Position numbers and translations under genes: made by a program. The notes under the pieces are model-generated. The model was not told where the DNA came from, ran no database searches, and saw nothing but the letters and a program-made list of their open reading frames with translations. A stretch of DNA of 64,000 bases from Misgurnus anguillicaudatus (lineage: Eukaryota; Chordata; Actinopteri; Cypriniformes; Cobitidae): positions 32,190,501 to 32,254,500 of the forward strand of contig NC_073340.2 in NCBI RefSeq assembly GCF_027580225.2, given 5' to 3'. Of the stretch, positions 49,601 to 61,967 are shown piece after piece. Positions within the stretch are counted from its first letter, which is position 1, and the number at the start of each line of letters is the position of its first letter.

Positions 49601-50472
49601 TGGATTATGGTTAAAACAAATGTTTTGTGGAGATTTACTGCGTTTGTATTAGCGATTATGGCAACCCCTAACTGCACAAATTATGCCGGTCTTCCTGGAT
49701 TTCATAATAAACATTAAACAGCCAGTCAAAACGGCACACTTGTGTCCTTCGCAATAGACTACCATTCGCTTTAGTGGTTCACCGGAAATCATAAACAGGA
49801 AAGCTCAAAGATGGCGGCGCCCACATTCATGTCAAGAAATCTAATCTGGTTTCATGCTGGGGTTTTTTCTCCCAGACTTCCTCCAAGGTAACTCGATACA
49901 ATTTCCACCCTGCCAACAGTTTTCTAATGTAATATACTAATGTTGCATTGACGTAAAACTTGTCTTGGAACTCCCTATCAGGAGAGCTGTGTATAACAGG
50001 CGTCATAGCCCCATATGAAGTATTGATTTGCTGGGCTATGAGCAGTGCATAGCATTGGATTAGATCAAAAAATGAGTAAGGAGATGGTGTTCTCCTCCCT
50101 GTGGTGGAGAGGGGCACGCTTAATTCGATTGAGCGCGTGCCAGTGTGAACCATCTGGGTTGGACGCTGCCATAACCAATTGACTGGTGTCAAAGCCACTC
50201 TCCTCCACTTCCTTATCATCGATTAAACCTTTGTTGAGCCTGAATTAAGCTGCGTTCATGTAATTAGATCTCCACTCCTCTCTCCTGTGTGGGAAGCAGA
50301 GCTGGTCAATGGTCCTACCATACGGGACATCGCTATCGCTGGAGCTTATTTGCGTCTGCGGGGTTTTAATTTGTGCTTGCCGGCCAACAGCAGGAATGGT
50401 AAAACATTGCAATCATATTGAACTAACTCATCAAGCTGTGATTAATAATGACTTTATTCATGGACTGTAGTT
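46627..50472. other. Largely single-copy sequence; no gene identified
   Basis: It contains a direct repeat of a 54-bp block at 47149-47202 (first copy at 45895-45948). It also contains an ATCGAATTCATTGG/CCAATGAATCGTG inverted motif near 48587-48617. A segment near 49660-49820 has CATTCGCTTTAGTGGTTCACC and AAGATGGCGGCGCCCAC and looks like a transposon end. The segments 47570-48100 and 50220-50410 are GC-balanced and could be conserved non-coding. The 130-codon minus-strand frame at 50219-49827 is unrecognised. Confidence 0.4.
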
Positions 50473-51388
50473 GGGTGATTCTCACGAAACCATTGAAACA
50501 CCACGGCACTAATGATTTTAGCTTTAAAATGTGTAATATAGTAACATTAAAAAGCATCAGAATTAACACAATTCTGTGTTCTACCTTGCACAATGTGTGA
50601 TTTCAACATAAGAATTTACAATTGTACATTTTATCTCATTTTCTGCTGAAATTCTCATTACCGCAATGTGTCCGGCTGTGTTTGAACATGCGTTATGTTG
50701 TAATTTAATCAAATTAACACAAAAATATTAAAAAAAATAAATAAATGGATGTTTTGCTAGACTACTTTAGATGACAGAAAAATATTTACTGAATATTCAT
50801 GTATAATAATAATGAAGAAAAATTAGGAAAATTATGTGTCCATGCCTTATGTTCTCATCCTCCGCAACACTTTTTAAGAACAGTTTAAGCACACATACAG
50901 AATTTTAATAACGTTTGATTTTGAGTGACCAAGCACATGGACTAGTTACTTCAAGATGGCTACCAGGTAAGATCATTTTTTTACAGTTAATTTGAAATAT
51001 TGTCTTGTCAGAATGCTTACACGACATTTTGATTATCATTACCGCAACAGATGCTTATTAAATGTTAATTTAATTAATAGAAGCATAATACTTTGATTTT
51101 AAATGCATGTGCAGAATCTCCAAATTATGTTCTTTCAGGTTTGTCATGTCATTTTGAAAAAATGTCAGTGTTGATGTTTTCTGACTGTTGCGGTAATGAG
51201 ATTTTTTAGGACTAATTTTTTAAATTATGTTACAAAAGTGTTAAATAATAAGTAAAAGTTTTTAAATTAATGTTCCCATTTACTCCAGACTTTGTTTTTC
51301 AATGTCTGGTGGGAAAAAAGTAAATTTAAGCAATTTTTACATTTTCATGCTTGACATTTTTAAAACCAAGTTTTCGTGAGAATCAACC
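50473..51388. mobile_element. Non-autonomous DNA element with GGKTGATTCTCACGAAA ends
   Basis: The left end is GGGTGATTCTCACGAAACCA. The right end on the other strand is TGGTTGATTCTCACGAAAAC. The interior is AT-rich, with CATTACCGCAA or its complement repeated several times (about 50660, 51035, 51185). Confidence 0.75.
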
Positions 51389-51462
51389 AGTTACACTTGA
51401 TTTGAGTTTGATTGGGAATTTATTGGGATATTAGACCACTTGGTTAGAGTATTTAATTTGCA

Positions 51463-51745
51463 TATAGACCGTTTCATTGGACACACGTGCGATGACACGA
51501 TACGCGTCTGGTCCGACCTGTACTTCCGGTTTCAGTTTTTAATGGTCTGACTAATTGCTAAACTGAACTCTTGAACAAATACCTCGTCGAAAATAACCAA
51601 AATGTTTTGGTTTCCTAGGTAACCTACCTGTTGTTTTTGCTTGTTATATAAATAAAAATACTTTTTCATATTTATTCTCAGCAGAGTTTACCGGAAGTTA
51701 CGTGTTGACCACGGACGCCGCTTGTTTATGCTGAAACCGTCTATA
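51463..51745. mobile_element. MITE with TATAGACCGTTTCA ends
   Basis: TATAGACCGTTTCATTGG at 51463. The right end on the other strand is TATAGACGGTTTCAGC. The interior contains GTACTTCCGGTTTCAG and GTTTACCGGAAGTTACG. No open frame is seen. Confidence 0.8.
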
Positions 51746-52324
51746 AGTTACATTGTGACGTTTCCAAATGTTTCATATGATTTTATCTTTGTTATCTATG
51801 CACTTTTGATATTGCCAGTAACAGGACAAACTGAAATGTTCAATATATAACCACCTGCAGCCTGAGGTGTCACCTATAATGAACCCGTGCCTTTACTGAG
51901 ACTCTCCTCTTCTCCTTTATCATTGGAAACACATGGTCGCTTCCTGAGAGCACATTGGCCGAATCCATAATGCATATGTTCCTTGCAATGCAGGGGAGAG
52001 CAAACCAGCATTAATAATTTATAAACGCGAGAAATAATTTATTGGACGTTTTAGGGGTTGGATTTTAAGAGTCAGAAGACACATCTTCACACACTGGACT
52101 TCAGTGATGTCCGAATGAGTGACTGATTATGTAACTGCCTCGAAGTGTTGTTTGCTTCATATTCTGAACACACAGTTTTATACAGGAGTGTCATAGAGTC
52201 GTAATTTTGTTCAATGAGATCTGCTTTTCACATAAAGATTTTATTATTTGAGACTTTTATTATTGTGTGAAATGTTATGTTATGTAACAAATACTGTAGA
52301 GTTACTATCCATCCATCCAACCAT
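51746..52324. other. No gene seen
   Basis: GC-balanced, apparently single-copy sequence. Confidence 0.5.
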
Positions 52325-52640
52325 TCATATCGCACCGTACCATAATTGTCTGTCTGTCTCTCTCACTCTCTGTCTGTCTGTCGTTCTATCTATCTTTCTA
52401 TCTATTGTTTTGTCTATCATTCTATTTATCCGTCTATCTATTGTTCTATCTAATGTTTTTATTGTTCTATCTCCATCCTATCGCAATATATTATTCCATC
52501 TTATTGCAATATACCGTACAATTGTCTGTCTGTACTTTATGTTGTTCTATTATTCTATGTATCGCTCCATCAAATTGCACTGCACCATATCTGTCTGTCT
52601 GTCTACTATGTATGTATCTGTTTATAGCACACAATCCCTA
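52325..52640. repeat. Degenerate TCTA/TGTC tetranucleotide-type repeat
   Basis: Irregular runs of TGTCTGTC, TCTATCTATC and TTGTTCTATC, interrupted by CATCTTATTGCAATATA-like segments. Confidence 0.75.
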
Positions 52641-53845
52641 ACCATATGCATACTGTAAAGACCTATGTAAATATGTGCGTGTTTACTTTTAGATTCTGAA
52701 TATTTTCTCCTACAATAAATTCTTCTGGGGAACAGAAAGAAAAAAGCAAAAACTTTAGCATTCAGCAGTAATAATTTACAAACTGGATCAATGCCGTGAC
52801 ATTTGGAAGAAAGCACAGACAAACATGGAGTTCAATATATTGCTATCTATGTCTGTTTTATTGTCCGGTGTTGGTAGATGGATTGGACACACAGTAAGTA
52901 TTTATTAGTCTTGCAAAGGCTTGACTTTGTGTGTTGAATCATTAATACAGCTTGGACTAAAATTGCAAAAAGCCTCAGGTTGTGAACAGCTTGGTCTTTA
53001 TGTGATTTTTTTTTTTCTAAGCTATCAAATGAATTAATTTGTATTTACACAGATTCTTAATTTTATTCAGGCATAATTGCAAAATTTTTTAATCGTATTC
53101 TGGTTAAACTTTTCACAGTTTGCTGGTTGTCATTCCATAACATCTTTAAAAACTTTACAATATTTCAGGTGTTGGTCTACATGTATCACAGATATCTGAA
53201 AATTTCAGACTTGGCAGAATCTCACTTCCAACTTCTTTTCATCATCGGTCGTGTGTGTAAAGAGACTGAGAGCTTCAGAGACTGCTTTACAGGAGACTTA
53301 GATGGTTGTTAGAGGTCTGCCGCACGTCTTTCACTCTCTGGAGACGGAGGATATCTGTATCCCTCTGCAGTCTGTTATTGATCACTTTAAAGCTCGATTA
53401 GAGTGAAAGGAGTGGGTGACAGTTTTTGTTTTCCACTTCAGTGCTTTCTGAACTCTGAAATAGGAATACTGCATTGTACAGTTCACCCAATGGTGCCATC
53501 ACTTGCCTTTTTAAACTCAAAGTAATTTGCCATCAGTTTAACTCCTGTTCATAGAGTATAGTCTTTCCACCTGCATTAATAGGTTTTTAATTGAAACCTT
53601 TGTTTCCTTAATTCTTTCTTGTGTTGCATTGTTGTACTCAAAAGAAGCAGCAGTTAAAAATGTGTGAAGAAAATGCAAAGAGTGCTCGCCAGAGCTTGCT
53701 AGTATGTTGTGGGATCTTTTCACTTTAGGTTTTTGAGATTTTTGTCCCCTTTTTTGTTGTATGCCCCTTAAAGCGATACTCCAGCCAAATGTCAAACTCA
53801 CCCAAGCGTTTAAATAAACCAAAAGCGTTTAAACTCACCCAACGT
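52641..53845. other. No gene seen
   Basis: The segment 53160-53330 is GC-balanced and open for a short stretch, but I recognise no protein. TTAAAGCGATACTCCAGCC at 53768 looks like the end fragment of a fish MITE. Confidence 0.45.
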
Positions 53846-55966
53846 TGTTTAAATAGCAAAATCATTTGCGCCCCCTTTTGTGCCCATGGGCGTTCTGGTC
53901 TAAAAACGAGGTGTGTTCAGGCTCATTGTTGGCGCGTTGCTATTTTGAGGCAACTAAAATAGACTACGTCATTAACCAACAAAAACCTGCTCTAAAGTCT
54001 AAAGTCAATGGCGCAATATGTTTTTTGTTATTTAAAGAGCGTATTAGTAATATGCGCCTATAAACGGGAGGACAACGCTGGTTTGCTTATCACACACATG
54101 AATGCGCAGCAGCACAAAAACTTTTATAAATATGAAAGATTAAAGGATTGAATGTAAAAGATTATTATTGAGTCTCTTGGACATAAATGAGGATTAATTA
54201 TGAGAAGGCGCAAAGAGCTGCTTCACCTGCAGCCTGGTAAGTAAATAAATGCTTTGCTTTAAAAAACAGATGTATTTGTTTAATGTTTTTTTTAAATGAT
54301 ACCTCACGGATTTATTGTATATGATGACTCTGTACCTGTGGATATGGTGAGATGAGAAACATTTTTAAGTAATGCTTAGAAAATCTCGTGACGCTGTCCA
54401 AGTGCTGAAACGTGAGGAGAGCCGTTTGTAAATTCTTTATATCCTATTACAAATAAAGTATTTTTACAGTACAAACCTTTTCTTACATACTTGTAAATTA
54501 TTTTTTGATGATATTGGATAGTCATACATTTAAAGCAATTAAAAGCCTGCTTTTTACTTCCATGACTAAAAGAAAACGGGTTTTAACCCAAAAAAGAACA
54601 ATTTCAATACAAGTGAAAAACAACACAATTAATCTTAAACTGGGGATCTTCCTCCTCTGCTTAGCTTTTCAGTTTACAAAGTCTGTCATCTAAATAGGGA
54701 TTAGACATAGCGCCAGCGCAACAGGCTTTTAAAAGGGATGAGAGCTGAGACTCTCATTGGTTTATTGCACGTTACGCCCAAAGTACTCACATTTCTCATT
54801 TAAAAAAATTTACCAACCCTTTTCGACCATGCGCTCACAAACCATTTTTCCTGTCGTTAAATTGGCAAAAGTGGATTCGGACGCGCCCATTTAGACGTTG
54901 CGCTGTGCGCTTTAGACCAGAGGTCCCCAACCACCGGGTCGCGACCCAGTACCGGGTCGTGGACAAGTTGCCACCGGGTCGCAAGAACGTCCCGGATTTT
55001 TTTTTTATAATAGCCACGTAATAGCTTAATCGGGGATTTTGTACTTTAAGAGCCGACTTCAAATAACATAGATCATTTCCACTGTTGTACAGAGTCGCGC
55101 TCTCTCTTTTTCTTGGTCTCTCTCTCTCTACCAGCGCATCAGCGATCACATTGCTGTCATTAGAGTTTTGAGCATACAGTACTACTAAAACACAATCGAT
55201 CAAAGAATTGCAGAGTTATAACTTTATGAATAATTTGCAAATGTACCTCGCAAATCATGTAAATACGCGGAGACGTTCAACTGTGTGAAATGGGCATCGC
55301 AAATGACTGAAAAGTAATTATTTTATTCTTCTTTAAAACAACTTCAGAATTATCCAGCGATCATGGCACCATGATCATAATAAACTATTAATCATATTTT
55401 AACGGCTGTGCTTTTAACGTAGGTTTGAAAAGGAACCTAAACTGTCAATCATCATTAAAATCATATGGTAAACGTGAGCCTCTGCGCCCAGCCGCAATTC
55501 TTCTGGCATCTCTCCTCCTTCACTGCATTTTTTTTTTTTGTTCTGTTACTTGGACTTGGGGCTCGAGCCCGACCAAGATTCGAACTGCCTCCGAGAACAG
55601 CAAGCCAAGTTCATTTACCATTGATTATTAAGACTAAATGGACAGGTAAACTACTAGTGAAACAATGAAAGTAAAAAAACAATCCGCCAAAATATGGTTT
55701 TACACATCTATAGAAAATATACTATAAATAAAGCAATTATTCATTTTCCTAATGCAAGGTTATGTTTATTCCGTTTAAAACGTTATACATTTCAAAAAGA
55801 GAATTTTCAGCACTTTGTTTGAACAGCAACTCAGCGACCAACACCCCCCCCCCAACCTCACCCCCCGGTCCGCGGATTTTTTTTTAAAGCTGGAACCGGT
55901 CCGCAGTGTAAAAAAGGTTGGGGACCCCTGCTTTAGACAATGCACTTAGATCGTTAAAATAGGGCC
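53846..55966 (-). mobile_element. GGGCCCTATTTTA-family DNA transposon, copy 3, split by a hAT element
   Basis: Read on the minus strand, it begins GGCCCTATTTTAACGATC at 55966. It is interrupted at 55930-54918 and continues collinear with copy 1 to about 53846, where it ends in TTTAAACAACG. The outer right terminus is missing. Confidence 0.88.
54918..55930. mobile_element. hAT element nested in copy 3, perfect 8-bp target duplication
   Basis: The left end is CAGAGGTCCCCAACCACCGG. The right end on the other strand is CAGGGGTCCCCAACCTTTTT. CTTTAGAC flanks it at 54910-54917 and 55931-55938. The same CTTTAGAC occurs once at this place in copy 1, read on the minus strand. The 1013-bp element has CCGGGTCGCGACC and CCGGTCCGCGG subterminal motifs, as in Charlie-like hAT elements. 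No transposase domain is seen. Confidence 0.93.
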
Positions 55967-56177
55967 AGTTTTAAAGTAGTGAGCATTTGTTGCAATGGGT
56001 ACGCTGCGCAGTGATTCTCGTGAATTGCATGAATCCAAGATGGCGTTGTTACAGTAAGCCAGCTAGTTATTATAGTTTCTAAAGCTTAAAATATGGCATT
56101 GATTACCCGCAAAAGACCTTTATTAACCCTTTTAAGCTGTCTGAATTACTTATGTAAATGATGCATGGGCTTGAAAG

Positions 56178-56413
56178 TAGGGCTGCACAATATAAATCGC
56201 ATGTTATTGTCATTGCGCATCTCTGTATCTCTGTAATACCTCTGTTTTTTTTAGAAATAAAAGCCAAAGGCTTGATCATTTTACAGCCACATCAATTTCA
56301 TTATGCATTATTTGTTTTGCATGTTTAAAAACCCACACATTTTTTATCCGATTAATCGATCGATTGAGTGCTAGATTAATCAAATACAAAAAGAATCTAT
56401 AGCTGCAGCCCTA
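56178..56413. mobile_element. hAT-like element with TAGGGCTGCA ends, possibly composite
   Basis: The left end is TAGGGCTGCACAATATAAAT. The right end on the other strand is TAGGGCTGCAGCTATAGATT, followed inward by GATTAATCGATCGATT. The two ends share the outer 10 bp but then look like two related families. The 8-bp flanks do not match. Confidence 0.65.
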
Positions 56414-57614
56414 ATCCATACATTTAATAAATGAGATGTTTTACCAACCTAAATTTTATTACATAGACATTTTATAATATAAAACATATTTGTGGTTTTA
56501 CATGTTATTAAACTTTTATTAAATATAGCCATATCCCTTATTAAATGTTTAAAACCTTTAATGCAATTAAATCTGTTCATGCACGTGAAAATTAAAGCCT
56601 AAAGTTATGAGGAATATAACTAAGATCTCGTAGCCGACCTTGAGAAAATACTTGGGGGTCATTCAAATAAGCATATAATTAATAATCCAACCCAGGACAA
56701 AAATTGAATAGAGAGGTAATTAGCATTGAGTCTGTCATGAAATAAAAGAAAAGCAAGTGGGTGCTTTATGGGTGGAATAATGATAAAAAGTCACAAATCA
56801 AAGACACTCACTGGTGAAGGTGCTGAAGAGGCATTTCCTCGCCCTTAACCAATTTCACTCATAAGCCTGGAGGCAAATTAAATCGACCATGCATAGTTTA
56901 ACCATCGGAATGTAAAAAAAAACATACTTTCCAAATGCAAAACGTGTGCTCTTCCTCAAAGGTCAGATGACAAATGAAAAAGAAAATCAAGGTTGTAGCT
57001 CTTTTTTTTATCATGACCAGTCATTGGCAGTCTATAAAACACATGCGCACACATAGTCTTTTCTCATTTTGTTTATAGCGTTGAGGTGTCACTTGAATGG
57101 TTTTTGCTTTAAATAAAAATGGCACACCATATGTGGAGTGAAAACAGATTAGATTTAATCATATAAGGGTTGAAAGCTATCATATTACCAGCATGCATCA
57201 TTTGTACCTTCTTTCTTTGCCAGAGTCATCCATCTATTTATTCACTCATTCATCACAGGTTCATCTATCAATTCTGTGTGCACTGAATGTGAAGGTGGAC
57301 CATTTAAACCAAACCATGACAAACACTAAAAACTGTATTTTATGGCATCTGTTTATTGTATTTGTCAGGTTATTTGTTCTTTCATGTGTTAATGTGTGTG
57401 TGCATTCATCTTTTCACACTCTTAGTGCTTTTAACTCGACCTTGGGTGTACTATGCATACCAACCAATGCAGGACAAATGTGTGAGGTTATAAGCATCTG
57501 TTCATTCACATTGAACATCCACTACGTAATTTTATTAACATGCACAAAATCTTGATGAAATGAAATTGTATTTATTTATTCTTAGCATCTACAGCTATTT
57601 ATTGGGAGAACCGG
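56414..57614. other. No gene seen
   Basis: AT-rich. A 120-codon frame at 57193-57555 is unrecognised. Confidence 0.5.
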
Positions 57615-57860
57615 TTAAAGGCGGGGTGCATGATTTTTGAAAAACACTTTGGAAAGGGAGTCGGGCCGAGTACCAAAACACGCTTGTAACCAATCAGCAG
57701 AAAGGGGCATGTCTACTAACCGACATCATTGCCTGTGTTGCATATGTGTGGGCCGGGTCTATCAAAAGAAGATCCAGATTCTATTGGGGTAGGGGCGTGT
57801 TTGTTTAGATGATTTCAAATATCAACATTGGCTTTCAGAGATCATGCACCCCGCCTTTAA
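57615..57860. mobile_element. TTAA-flanked MITE (AAGGCGGGGTGCATGAT ends)
   Basis: The left end is TTAAAGGCGGGGTGCATGAT. The right end on the other strand is TTAAAGGCGGGGTGCATGAT, a perfect inverted repeat including TTAA. The element is 246 bp. Its right TTAA (57857-57860) is also the left TTAA of the next element. Confidence 0.93.
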
Positions 57861-58394
57861 CTCATTCACCGCCAGCCTTTTTGAGAAAAGTTACCCACCT
57901 GCATTTTTGTTATTTTAACAAAATTTTCACAAAATTCCTTGCAGGAAAAATTATTTTCTATAAATATATAAACATACAAATTATAACAAATTAAAGAACA
58001 CACCCTCTGCTTTCAAACAAACAATAAACAAACAAAATGGGGAAAAAACGTTTCATTATATATTTACTTTTTCTACTTAATTTAACCACTGATATATGGA
58101 TATTTCTCTTCAAAAATACAACATTTTGAGCAAAAAGCTTTAAAAAAAATGCGTTTTTGTAAAGAAATTTATGTTAGAGATCAGACTCAGAATGACTATC
58201 AAACATAAAGGCAGTTAAAATAAATCATTAAATCTTTTTAACTTCCGTTTTTGATAAATTCGGTTTAGCGCCGTCTGGTGGTTAAAAGCGGTATTACACT
58301 TTCACTTTGAAATTCGTCCATAAAGGCATATTTATTAGTTAAATATGAACTCATAAATGACGAGATAACTTGTCAATGGCGGTGAATGAGTTAA
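57857..58394 (-). mobile_element. TTAA-flanked MITE family, copy 4
   Basis: TTAACTCATTCACCGCCAGC at the left, and CAATGGCGGTGAATGAG plus TTAA (58391-58394) at the right. The orientation is as in copies 2 and 3. The palindrome is reduced to GACGAGATAACTTGTC. Confidence 0.9.
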
Positions 58395-58414
58395 TGTACA
58401 CACATACACATACA

Positions 58415-58532
58415 CATGTTGGAGAGCATGCAAACTCAACACAGAAAGGCCATCAGATCTAGCCGGGGCTTGAACCAAAGACCTTCATTCTGCAAGGCGT
58501 CGGTTTCACCCACTAAGCCACTGTCCCGTCCA
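58415..58532 (-). mobile_element. DANA-type tRNA-derived SINE, partial
   Basis: On the minus strand the A box region is GTGGCTTAGTGGGTGAA and the B box GGTTCAAGCCCC. GGCTAGATCTGATGG and TTTCTGTGTTGAGTTTGCAT then follow, as in the first cassette of zebrafish DANA elements. The rest is missing; a short ACACATAC run lies beyond it. Confidence 0.85.
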
Positions 58533-60289
58533 ATGAAATTAAATTATGCCACATCTCTTAGTTATGTACAATAATCAAACATAATCTATAGCCGTCATAC
58601 ATAATTACATGTTTCTGAAAATAGGCATATGATGAAAATCCCCATTTTGCGTTTTAAGATGTTAAAACAGCTTGATCTTCTCTACACACAGAGTAGCTTT
58701 AAGCAAAATGTGGAGAAGATGATATAGCCAAGTGTACATATCAAAGATACAAGAAGCATTGTTGGAGCTCCTATTGCATGCTGGGAAATCACATTAAAGG
58801 TACGATCTGCCTGCGTAAAACAGCTTGCGCTTCACTTCAGTATAAAGAGATGTGTACCTGTTTCAGCTTATTTATTTACTTTCCAAATCAATTTCCTTTG
58901 AAGTACAGTGTCATAAGCCAAATGCGCATGAAATAGGCCTCTAATCTGATAATAGATGTTTCAAATAATGAGTCTGGAAGAGATTCCCGCGACCTATCGG
59001 AAGAAAGCGCCGGTCAATATAGAAATTTATCTCGCATTAGGCATCTGCCCCTTTGAGTTGCTCTTACGCCCACCACACAAACACACAAGTCATACCACAA
59101 TATGCGATTGCCAGGAAACAAACCTCAGGGATAGATCTGTCAATTTGCATTCATTTCTTCCTCGGCAGCTAAAGCTCGGTGTGAGTCAGCTAAATATTTC
59201 CAGTCTTTATTGCTCATATTACCGCGGTGCCTGGCTTACTCGTCTTATGCTAGATGGCATTAGAATGGGGCTTTGCGGACCTCACCTCTCCTGATTTCCC
59301 CCGAGGCCGCGGTTGAACTTTAATGACTGAATGAGAAAGATCTCGGAGGGGTTTTAACCTGACCCGTTTTGGAGGTTTTTAGCGAGAGACGTCAGGTCTG
59401 CGAGGATGCTTTTGACTAAGCTAAGTAATTCTTAATGAAGTCCATCCCGACAACTCTATTAGAAAAGAGGCACTGGCGAAAAGTTTAATCGTCTAAAAAA
59501 TAATAACCGTTTGGTTTACGAAAGGAAACACTAGTGGTACATTGATATGTAGAATGGTGACACTTGGGAGATTAAATCAGTTTCTGTATTCACACTTTAT
59601 GAGGCAGTAGATTAAGATATCAAAGATCGGCCTAATTTAATGACTGAAGAAATCAACCCTGCCAGCTTTTTGTCTTGTAACAAGATGTGTCAAGAGCACA
59701 ACTGATGTGCCAATCCACAGCAATACACCCAAGGTGAAAATGGTCACTGTAATTTCATTAGGTGTTTTTTTTCCTTCTTTTGTCATCGCTGCTGCCAATT
59801 CAATTTCATTTCACCAAACTCAGTTTCCACAGAGCTGATGAGACTTGAATATCAATATTGTGTCTTTCTCGTGTATGCTAATGGCTTCGCTATTAGCTAC
59901 ACGTCTGCGTGCTACATCAAAGTCTCGGTGAGCTCCCGTGGAGTCTAAAAGCCAGGCTGAATATTGCTGTGCCATCTAGATAAAATTAAGACAACACGCT
60001 TTTTCGGCGTTTGAGTTTAATGAGCCAATACATGTAGTCAGTCGTGTCTCTTCTTGATTTAATTACCTTGAAACTGTATGCAAGAATCACATACTTTGAC
60101 TGCATAAGACAAATGATCGCGACGTCAAGCAGCTGCGCTTTCGGGATTTAATTTGTCCAGCATGTGATACACTCTTAAACTAAGACAAACTTTGTCGCTG
60201 TGTGTCGCCCGTCTCTTTTAATGACCACGTTTACATGCACAACAATAATGTGATTATTTCCAATAATGCGAGTAAGGTCTTAACCCTCA
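58533..60289. other. Single-copy sequence; no gene identified
   Basis: The part 58940-60240 is GC-balanced with few obvious repeats. A 112-codon frame at 58956-59294 is unrecognised. Conserved non-coding elements are possible but cannot be shown from this sequence alone. Confidence 0.4.
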
Positions 60290-61960
60290 AGAGTTCCTTT
60301 AAAAAACTTCCTTAATTGTTCCTAAGGCCACAAAATGACACCTTCCCAAAACTGCTCTAAAAATATCATATGTCAATATTTTCTTTCATTTTAAACGATG
60401 CTATCTTTTAGAACTACTTCTGCCTGAAACATACATATCAAATATTAATATAATTTGTGAAAATTTTAACCCTTTATATGCCTGTTTGTTCACATTAGCC
60501 CATGTTTTTTTTAACAGAAAAAACAAAAAAACTAAATATTTTCCAAAAAACACATTTGAACCACCATGTGATTATTATTATTATTATACCCTGAGATGGG
60601 TCAAAGATTGGTAGCAACATTGATTTTCATGCATTGTTATTTTTTGAACAGGGTCAGATTTTATAAAAAACTTCCTTAAGTATTCCTAAGGCCACAAAAT
60701 GACACCTTCCCCAAAACTGCTCTAAAAATATCATACGTCAATATTTTTTTTCATTTTAAACGATGCAGTCTTTTAGAACTACTTCTGCCTGAAACATACA
60801 TATCAAATATTAATATAATTTGTGGAAATTTTAACCCATTATATGCCTGTTTGTTTACATTAGCCCATGTTTTTTTAACATAAAAAAACAAAAAAACTAA
60901 ATATTTTCCAAAAAACACATTTGAACCACCATGTAATTATTATTATTATTATACCCTGAGATGGGTCAAAGATTGGTGGCAACATTGATTTTCATGCATT
61001 GTTATTTTTTGAACAGGGTCAGATTTTATAAAAAACTTCCTTAAGTGTTCCTAAGGCCACAAAATGACACCTTCCCAAAAACTGCTCTAAAAATATCATA
61101 CGTCAATATTTTCTTTCATTTTAAACAATGCAGTCTTTTAGAACTACTTCTGCCTGAAACATACATATCAAATATTAATATAATTTGTGGAAATGTTAAC
61201 CATTTATATGCCTGTTTGTTTACATTAGCCCATGTTTTTTTTAACAGAAAAAACAAAAAAACTAAATATTTTCCAAAAAACACATTTGAACCACCATGTG
61301 ATTATTATTATTATTATACCCCGAGATGGGTCAAAGATTGGTAGCAACATTGATTTTCATGCATTGTTATTTTTTGAACAGGGTCAGATTTTATAAAAAA
61401 CTTCCTTTAGTGTTCCTAAGGCCACAAAATGACACCTTCCCAAAAACTGCTCTAAAAATATCATACGTGAATATTTTTTTTCATTTTAAACGATGCAGTC
61501 TTTTAGAACTACTTCTGCCTGAAACATACATATCAAATATTAATATAATTTGTGGAAATTTTAACCCTTTATATGCCTGTTTGTTTACATTAGTCTATGT
61601 TTTTTTAACAGAAAAAACAAAAAACTAAAAATTTTCCCACAAAAAAACATTTGAACTACCATTTGATTATAATTATTATTAGACCCTAGGATGGGTCAAA
61701 GATTGGTAGCAACATTGATTTTGATGCATTGTTATTTTTTGAACAGGGTCAGATTTTATACAAAACTCACACTTGTGATCCTAAGGCCAAAATGACAGCA
61801 AAATGACACCTTCCCAAAACCTGCTCTAAAAATACCATACATCAATATTTTTTTCCACTTTAAACTATTAAATCTTTTAACACTACTTCTTCCTGAAACA
61901 TACATGTCAAATATTAATTAAATTTGTGGAAATTTTAACCCTTTAAATGCCAATATGTTA
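60290..61960. repeat. 365-bp tandem repeat, about 4.6 units
   Basis: CCTAAGGCCA recurs at 60321, 60685, 61050, 61415 and 61780, so the period is 364-365 bp. Each unit carries AATGACACCTTCCC, ACTACTTCTGCCTGAAACAT, a (TTA)n patch and GAGATGGGTCAAAGATTGGT. The middle units are nearly identical. The last (61745-61960) is more diverged and truncated. Confidence 0.96.
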
Positions 61961-61967
61961 ACGTTAA

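Noticed and set aside
61045..61628. About 100-codon frames in the 365-bp tandem units
   Set aside because: The same frame recurs per unit with T/A-rich low-complexity ends, and unit-to-unit changes and indels break it. Nothing supports coding.
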